9,821 bases of DNA, from positions 1 through 9,821 of the forward strand of contig JALGZU010000159.1 of NCBI GenBank assembly GCA_025774735.1, read 5' to 3'. The position numbers and the translations under genes were made by a program. Numbering within the stretch: position 1 is the first letter of the stretch; each line of letters starts with the position of its first letter. Origin of the DNA: a candidate division LCP-89 bacterium (GTDB lineage Bacteria > Electryoneota > B3-LCP). Shown here one piece after another: positions 5,020 to 9,821 of the stretch. The notes under the pieces were generated by a model. That model did no database searches and was not told the origin of the DNA. It worked only from the letters and a program-made list of their open reading frames with translations.

Positions 5020-7029
5020 ATGAAAAGAATCATAGGATGGGCGGTTGCATTGGCCGTACTGGCTCTAGCCTCCGGTTCCGCCCCACATGCAGGTGAGAAG
5101 GAGTTTAAGTATCGATCCCCTGAGCAGATCGAAAGTGCTATGAAGCTGTTGGCGAAGGAGCATAAGAATACCGCACAGCTTCATCAAATCGGGCAAACGC
5201 CCGGTGGATGGACCGTTTCCGTGCTACAGATCGGCGAGGGAGGGGAAAGGATACCTGCAGTGCTGGTCGTGGCCAACATGGAAGGCAACTGTCCCCAGGC
5301 GAGTGAAGCGGCACTGGAACTTTCGAGGTTGCTCCTGACTGAATGGCAGGCCGAACTCGAGACGCGTTGCTGGTACATCGTGCCGCTCGGCAATCCAGAC
5401 GGCCATGCGCGTTATTTCCACCAGCCCCTCGGTGAAAATTTTCTAAACGAAAAGCCGGTCAATGCCGACAATGACGACGCGGTTGATGAGGACGGTCCGG
5501 ACGATTTGAACGGAGACGGCTACATCACCACTATGCGCCAGGTCCACCCGGAGGGGAGGTGGCTCCCGGTCGAAGGAAATCCCCTGCTCATGAAAAGAGC
5601 AGACGCGGCGAAGGGCGAAAAGGGCGTGTACCGTCTGTTCAGCGAAGGTCTGGACGATGACGGTGACGGGAGGTACAATGAGGACGGCCCGGGCGGTGTG
5701 AATCCCGGTCACAACTTCCCCCACAACTTCGAACACTATACTTCGACGGACGGCCTCTGGGCCGCCAGCGAAGTCGAGTCCCGCGCTATTATGAGATTCG
5801 CCTTCGATCATCCGGAAATCGCCCTGGTGCTGACCTTTGGTCGCAGCAACAGCCTCCTGACCGTTCCCCAAAATAGGAAAAAAGCAGGATTAACCGGCGG
5901 AAAATACAAGGTGCCCGAGAGGTATGCCGAGAGGTTGGGTCTGGAACCCGACACGGAATTACCCCTCACCGAGATCACCGATCTCTTCCGCGACATGTGG
6001 GGAAATCCTGACCTGACCGAAGAGAGGGTCCTGATGATTCTGGGCGCTGGAGCGGCTGTAAATCCGGACAAGAAAGACCTCCCTTACTGGAAGGAGATCA
6101 GCGAGCGGTATAACAATTTTCTGAAAGAAGCGGGACTGGACGGTGAGCGTCTTGATCCGCCCGGTTTCTGTGACGGGTCTATTGAAGAATGGGCTTATTA
6201 CCATTATGGCGTACCCAGCTTCAGTCTGGATTTCTGGACCGTGCCGGTCGTGAAAAAGAAAGTGGACGACGCGGATACGACGCTATCACCCGAAGCCATC
6301 CAGAAGATGTCCAACGAGGATTTCATCCAGCTTGGTGAGGAGAAGATCGACGAACTCCTGGTAGCGGGAGGTATCTCCGAGCATCTATCGGGGGTAAAAG
6401 TTGTCGAAGGATTGAAGAGTGGAAAAATGACGACAAAGAGGATAGCCGCGATGTTGCGGCGCGCCGAAAAGGATGAAGATGACGGTGTAGACGATGCTGA
6501 AAAGACCCTCTATGCCTATAATCAGGATGCTTTCTTACCCTGGCAGAGTTTCAATCATCCCACGCTGGGGGATGTAGAAATCGGTGGGAAGGTTCCCTAC
6601 AGCGATCTGATGTCTCCCGCAGATGAAGCTGAGGCCGTGGTATCAGGGATGCTTCCCTTCGTACGGGATCTGGTGAATCTTCTGCCCCGGATCAGTATCG
6701 AAAAGATAGAATTTGAACGAAAAGAAACCGACCTATGGAAATTGGACGTTTGGGTAGCAAATGGTGGATTTCTCCCATACCCAACCCACCAGGGGAAACG
6801 CTGCCGGCGACCGCTGCCGGCGGTCGTGTCAATCGCCGGAGATACCATCGATCTCCTCGAAGGCAGGGATAGACGAATTCTGGGATTGCTGGGGGGGTCA
6901 GGCGGATCGCAGAAAGTCAGCTGGCTGGTCCGGGCACCGGAGGGCGATACGATTTCCCTTGAGGTTTCCAGTCCGAGTGCAGGTGGAGAAACGTTGAACG
7001 TTACGCTGAGGGAAGGTGGTGATAAATGA
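5020..7029 (+). CDS. Exported M14 carboxypeptidase-like protein lacking the zinc site (pseudo-peptidase)
   Basis: 669 residues with a signal peptide (KR, then the hydrophobic core IIGWAVALAVLALASG, likely cleavage near PHA24). The M14 fold can be followed beside the next gene's product: IGQTPGGWTVSVLQI, VVANMEGN, IVPLGNPDG, GGVNPGHNFPHNF and GVPSFSLDF. The catalytic positions are changed. HGNE became E88-G-N-C91, the third ligand histidine (FHNSGG) became G274, the NR substrate pair became G230-H231, and the catalytic Glu became D404. Peptidase activity is therefore not expected. Two acidic inserts resembling calcium loops (about 149-170 and 211-222) precede the would-be NR motif. A WQSFNHPTLGDVEIGG module (508-523) and a beta-rich C-terminus follow. 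The long open frame, GGAG at 5010-5013 and ATGA overlap with the next gene argue that it is expressed. Role inferred: binding, chaperoning or regulating the active paralogue, or binding substrate. Confidence 0.85.
   Translation: MKRIIGWAVALAVLALASGSAPHAGEKEFKYRSPEQIESAMKLLAKEHKNTAQLHQIGQTPGGWTVSVLQIGEGGERIPAVLVVANMEGNCPQASEAALELSRLLLTEWQAELETRCWYIVPLGNPDGHARYFHQPLGENFLNEKPVNADNDDAVDEDGPDDLNGDGYITTMRQVHPEGRWLPVEGNPLLMKRADAAKGEKGVYRLFSEGLDDDGDGRYNEDGPGGVNPGHNFPHNFEHYTSTDGLWAASEVESRAIMRFAFDHPEIALVLTFGRSNSLLTVPQNRKKAGLTGGKYKVPERYAERLGLEPDTELPLTEITDLFRDMWGNPDLTEERVLMILGAGAAVNPDKKDLPYWKEISERYNNFLKEAGLDGERLDPPGFCDGSIEEWAYYHYGVPSFSLDFWTVPVVKKKVDDADTTLSPEAIQKMSNEDFIQLGEEKIDELLVAGGISEHLSGVKVVEGLKSGKMTTKRIAAMLRRAEKDEDDGVDDAEKTLYAYNQDAFLPWQSFNHPTLGDVEIGGKVPYSDLMSPADEAEAVVSGMLPFVRDLVNLLPRISIEKIEFERKETDLWKLDVWVANGGFLPYPTHQGKRCRRPLPAVVSIAGDTIDLLEGRDRRILGLLGGSGGSQKVSWLVRAPEGDTISLEVSSPSAGGETLNVTLREGGDK
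5281..5292 (+). other. Substituted zinc-binding motif (HGNE replaced by EGNC)
   Basis: These four codons (GAA GGC AAC TGT) sit where M14 peptidases have HxxE. The Gly-Asn pair between the two ligand positions is preserved, which anchors the alignment, and both ligands are replaced. The corresponding site in the neighbouring paralogue, at 7308-7319, reads HGNE. The third ligand position, codon 5839-5841, is GGT (Gly). Glu and Cys can in principle bind metals, so an altered site is not completely excluded, but the loss of the third histidine and the catalytic Glu points to inactivity. Confidence 0.8.
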
Positions 7030-8771
7030 AGAATAAACCGGGTGCACTGATCATAACAATCCTCGCAGGTCTATTCCTTCTGGCGAGTATCTCCTCCGGC
7101 CAGGCGACTCTAACGTTCGACCATTATTACGATGGTCCCGCCGTGGTTGAGGCCTTGAAAACCCTGCATAAAAAGTACGGTTCCCTCACCGAACTCCGCG
7201 TCATCGGGCAGAGCGAAGAGGGGAGAGATATCTGGGTGTTGACCATCAATAATCCCAGGACCGGAACAGACACCGAGAAGCCCGGGATCTATGTCGATGG
7301 GGCTATCCACGGCAACGAGATACAGGCCACGGAAGTCTGTCTTTACCTCGCCGGGTATCTGCTGGACAATTACGACAGCATCGAATCCATCCGGGAGCTG
7401 GTCGACGAACGGGCCTTCTATATCATCCCCATCGTCAATGCTGACAACCGCTGGCGGTTCTTCTCGGAAGCTTCAGGCTACTTCATGGGCCGATCCGCCC
7501 GGGTTCCCTACGATGATGATCGTGATGGATTACTGGACGAGGACGATTACGACGATCTGGACGGCGACGGAGAGATCCTCCAGATGAGAATCCGGGATCC
7601 CTTTGGTAACCGCAAAAGCCATCCTGACGATCCCCGGGTCATGGTGAGGGTGAAACCCGGTGAGAAGGGTGAATGGACAATTCTGGGACGTGAAGGCATC
7701 GACAACGATGGAGACGGCCGGTTGAACGAAGACCTGCCCGGATACCTCGATATGAATCGCAACTTCGCTTTCCGGTGGCAACCTCCCTACGTTCAGAGAG
7801 GGGCGGGCGATTTTCCCATGTCCGCTAAAGCCACCCGGGCGGTTTCAGATTTTATCCTGACCAAACCCAACATCTGCTTCAACTATTCCTTCCATAATTC
7901 CGGCGGGATGCTCGTGCGAGGTCCCGGATCGAAACTTGACGGTGTCTATTCCCCTGCCGACGTGAAAGTCTACGATTTCCTGGGCGAAGAGGGTGAAAAG
8001 ATCATCCCCGGTTACCGCTATATCGTCGGGATGAAGGATATGTACACCACTCACGGTGATTTTGACGGTTGGATGTTCTGCAACCTGGGCATTTACGGCT
8101 TCGTTGGGGAATTGTTCATGAGCAGCCAGGAACGGTACCGCAAGCCGGGTGAAAAACAGGATAATGCCGGTGAGTCGGAGAGCCGTTATTACGGTAGAAC
8201 GCCCCAGGAAGAGCGGCAGAAATTCAACGACGTCGTCAACCAGGGGCAGATGTTTAAGGAGTGGACGGCTTTCGACCACCCCCAGTTCGGCCCGATCGAA
8301 ATCGGCGGCTGGCGTCCTTTCACAACCCGTATTCCTCCGACCTTTCTGCTCCCCGAAATGGTGCATCGCAATGCTGCGGCCGTCATTTTCACCGCCACCC
8401 ATTCTCCTGACATCGAATTAGAGGTGATCGAGGTGAAGGATATAGGAGATGATCTACACCGCATCCGAGTGCGAGTTGCCAACACCAGTGCTATTCCAAC
8501 TCTCTCGAACCGGGCGCTACGGTACGATCTTTTCAGGAAGGATATGTTATCATTAAAAGGTCGGGGTATCGAGGTTGTAAGCGGAGGCATCATCGAAGAC
8601 ATTCATTTCGATGAGGTTCGCCCCATCGAACACCGGCCTTGGCGGATTTTCACCAGCGTGCCATCGTTCGGCAAGAGAGACGTGCAATGGATCGTCAAAG
8701 GCCGAGGGAAAGCGACGATCGAATTCGATTCGATTAAAGCAAAGAACAGTTCGCTCAAGATCGAACTCTAA
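7026..8771 (+). CDS. Exported M14-family zinc carboxypeptidase, catalytically complete
   Basis: 581 residues with a signal peptide (KNK, then LIITILAGLFLLASISSG, likely cleavage after QA27). It has the full set of M14 residues: zinc ligands H95 and E98 (IHGNE) and H290 (SFHNSGG), substrate-binding N244-R245 (MNRNF), the VNADNRWRF stretch holding the Arg127-type residue (R142), and E362 in GFVGELF as the catalytic Glu. It should remove C-terminal residues from peptides outside the cytoplasm, in the periplasm or beyond. Two acidic inserts (DDDRDGLLDEDDYDDLDGDG at 163-182, GIDNDGDGRLNED at 224-236) resemble Ca2+-binding loops. After the catalytic domain comes WTAFDHPQFGPIEIGGW (413-429) and a beta-sandwich-like C-terminal region. 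There is no T9SS tail. The ATG overlaps the preceding stop as ATGA, implying translational coupling to the inactive paralogue. Confidence 0.92.
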   Translation: MKNKPGALIITILAGLFLLASISSGQATLTFDHYYDGPAVVEALKTLHKKYGSLTELRVIGQSEEGRDIWVLTINNPRTGTDTEKPGIYVDGAIHGNEIQATEVCLYLAGYLLDNYDSIESIRELVDERAFYIIPIVNADNRWRFFSEASGYFMGRSARVPYDDDRDGLLDEDDYDDLDGDGEILQMRIRDPFGNRKSHPDDPRVMVRVKPGEKGEWTILGREGIDNDGDGRLNEDLPGYLDMNRNFAFRWQPPYVQRGAGDFPMSAKATRAVSDFILTKPNICFNYSFHNSGGMLVRGPGSKLDGVYSPADVKVYDFLGEEGEKIIPGYRYIVGMKDMYTTHGDFDGWMFCNLGIYGFVGELFMSSQERYRKPGEKQDNAGESESRYYGRTPQEERQKFNDVVNQGQMFKEWTAFDHPQFGPIEIGGWRPFTTRIPPTFLLPEMVHRNAAAVIFTATHSPDIELEVIEVKDIGDDLHRIRVRVANTSAIPTLSNRALRYDLFRKDMLSLKGRGIEVVSGGIIEDIHFDEVRPIEHRPWRIFTSVPSFGKRDVQWIVKGRGKATIEFDSIKAKNSSLKIEL

Positions 8772-8851
8772 GTATCCTTACATTGGCGGGATTTCGTCCG
8801 AATTACTGCACTGGATACTATCAACTTTGCAGGGCATCCTGCATGAAAATA

Positions 8852-8881
8852 AATGGCTTACGGAAATCACCGTAAGCCATT
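8852..8881. terminator. Hairpin between convergent genes, probable terminator
   Basis: A perfect 12-bp inverted repeat, AATGGCTTACGG and CCGTAAGCCATT, with a 6-base loop (AAATCA). It lies between the end of the active M14 gene and the end of the convergent secreted protein gene. Read on the minus strand the hairpin is followed by TATTTTCATGC, a moderately T-rich tail. On the plus strand the tail is GTAATTATTGG, which is weaker. It may therefore terminate mainly the minus-strand gene and partly the plus-strand operon. Confidence 0.7.
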
Positions 8882-8925
8882 GTAATTATTGGTGCACATA
8901 GAGGGAATTGAATCCACAATCAGCT

Positions 8926-9821
8926 TTACTTCATCAGTACCATTTTCCCACTGGCGCTAAACTCCCCCGCCTCCAGGCTGTAAATGTACACCCCCGAAGA
9001 CAGACCTGACCCATCGAAAGCCACCTCATGCAATCCGACATCCCGCCAGCCATTGACCAGTTCAGCCACTTGATGTCCAGTTACATCATAGACCATCAGC
9101 TTGACGATACTGGCTGCCTGCAACTGAAAACTGAGAACTGTTGTTGGATTGAATGGATTGGGGTAGACATTTACTAATGCGTATTCATCGGGAGTAGCAT
9201 CTTCTTGGACCATCTGCTCCGTGAACGGTTCACCAAAGCATTCCCAGCCAAAAATATATCCTGAACCATCAACTACTGTCAGTTTCTCGAAATCGAAATG
9301 ATCTTCATCCCAAACTTCGTCAGGGTAGTTCCCGACATAAGCGTCATAGGTGTACATGCCTGCAGGGGCGCCTCCCGGGACGGCCTGAGTCCTATCCCGA
9401 TTGGCTGACCAGCTCGCCGGAGCGGTGAAACCGGGTACATTGATGATTGGACCATATTCACTACCGTTGGGCAGAGTCGCCATTGTCCAGATGTCGACGG
9501 TTTGTGGATTAGCTCCATTGTTGGCCACTTCGATATTAAAGTCGAAGGATCCACCGGAGGCTGGAATCTGTATCGGTGGGTTATAAGGCGTTAGTGTCAC
9601 CATGATGTCGGGAGGTGTCGTTTCACCTTCCAGCCGAATCAGCCAGACGTCACTAACATAACCACCGCTAGGAGACCAGGTATCTCCCGTGATGATATAC
9701 CCGTTGTCACTGGTCTGCTTGACGTCGTTGCCATAATCGTTAGAGGTTCCGCCGATTGTCTGGTCCCATTGATCTGTACCAGAAGCATCGGTTTTGATAA
9801 TATAGACGTCAGATCCACCAG
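8926..9821 (-). CDS. Secreted beta-propeller-type protein with T9SS C-terminal sorting domain (partial)
   Basis: Only the last 297 residues are inside the window. The frame stays open past the right edge, so the internal ATG at 9601-9603 is not the start. At the N-terminal side lies one beta-propeller-like unit: DVYIIKTDASGTDQWDQTIG, then DNGYIITGDTWSP and SDVWLIRLE, as in multi-repeat secreted proteins of FCB bacteria. Next comes an Ig-like or fibronectin-like segment (VTLTPYNPPIQIPASGG through NYPDEVWDEDHFDFEKL). The last 80 or so residues are a type A T9SS sorting domain: VYPNPFNPTTVLSFQL, VYDVTGHQVAEL, LSSGVYIYSLEAG, ending KMVLMK. The protein is expected to cross the outer membrane through the type IX secretion system with removal of this tail, and then to be attached to the surface or released. 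The function of the mature part is unknown. The 12-bp hairpin at 8852-8881 lies just beyond its stop codon. Confidence 0.9.
   Translation of the reverse strand, partial: GGSDVYIIKTDASGTDQWDQTIGGTSNDYGNDVKQTSDNGYIITGDTWSPSGGYVSDVWLIRLEGETTPPDIMVTLTPYNPPIQIPASGGSFDFNIEVANNGANPQTVDIWTMATLPNGSEYGPIINVPGFTAPASWSANRDRTQAVPGGAPAGMYTYDAYVGNYPDEVWDEDHFDFEKLTVVDGSGYIFGWECFGEPFTEQMVQEDATPDEYALVNVYPNPFNPTTVLSFQLQAASIVKLMVYDVTGHQVAELVNGWRDVGLHEVAFDGSGLSSGVYIYSLEAGEFSASGKMVLMK

Noticed and set aside
7845..8402. 185-codon open frame on the minus strand inside the active M14 gene
   Set aside because: It lies wholly within a gene with clear homology on the other strand, lacks recognisable motifs, and is the expected antisense shadow of a GC-biased coding sequence.

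Overview
The window looks like a chromosomal segment from a bacterium of the FCB superphylum or a neighbouring candidate lineage (KSB1, Zixibacteria, Marinimicrobia or Latescibacteria-like). The main evidence is the minus-strand gene at the right edge. It ends in a type IX secretion (Por) sorting domain with the hallmark PNPFNPTT start, and before that carries an Ig-like segment and a GG-x-DVYxIKTDASG beta-propeller repeat. Base composition is moderate GC with an AT-rich promoter-like region before position 5020. The lineage cannot be fixed from the sequence alone. There are no tRNA or rRNA genes, CRISPR array, insertion sequence or phage genes.

Left part (1-3050): three plus-strand genes with good ribosome binding sites. 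They are a small TerB-like acidic helical protein, a secreted or membrane pentapeptide-repeat protein whose C-terminal membrane module resembles an ion-channel pore loop that has lost its filter glycine pattern, and a two-HKD phospholipase D-superfamily protein without a signal peptide. Nothing in the sequence ties these three into one pathway. Part of the pentapeptide gene is visibly AT-richer than its own 3' end.

Middle (3100-4863): a gene-decay scar. The first third of an ABC transporter ATPase is broken by a TAG inside the Walker A motif, which has also lost its lysine. It runs directly into an acyl-CoA synthetase (AMP-forming) that lacks its normal N-terminus. A shifted reading frame just upstream appears to encode that missing N-terminus, so a one-base frameshift near 3390 is likely. 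The rest of the synthetase keeps every catalytic motif.

Right part (4864-8925): a likely two-gene operon behind a TTGATT-N17-TATATT promoter, encoding two exported paralogous M14-type carboxypeptidases overlapping by ATGA. The downstream protein keeps the full zinc site (HxxE + H), the NR substrate-binding pair and the catalytic Glu. The upstream paralogue has replaced all of these (H to E, E to C, H to G, NR to GH, E to D) yet keeps a long intact open frame and the same accessory modules. This pseudo-enzyme plus active-enzyme pair is the most interesting item in the window. A 12-bp hairpin at 8852-8881 separates the operon from the convergent type IX secreted protein, which runs off the right edge.
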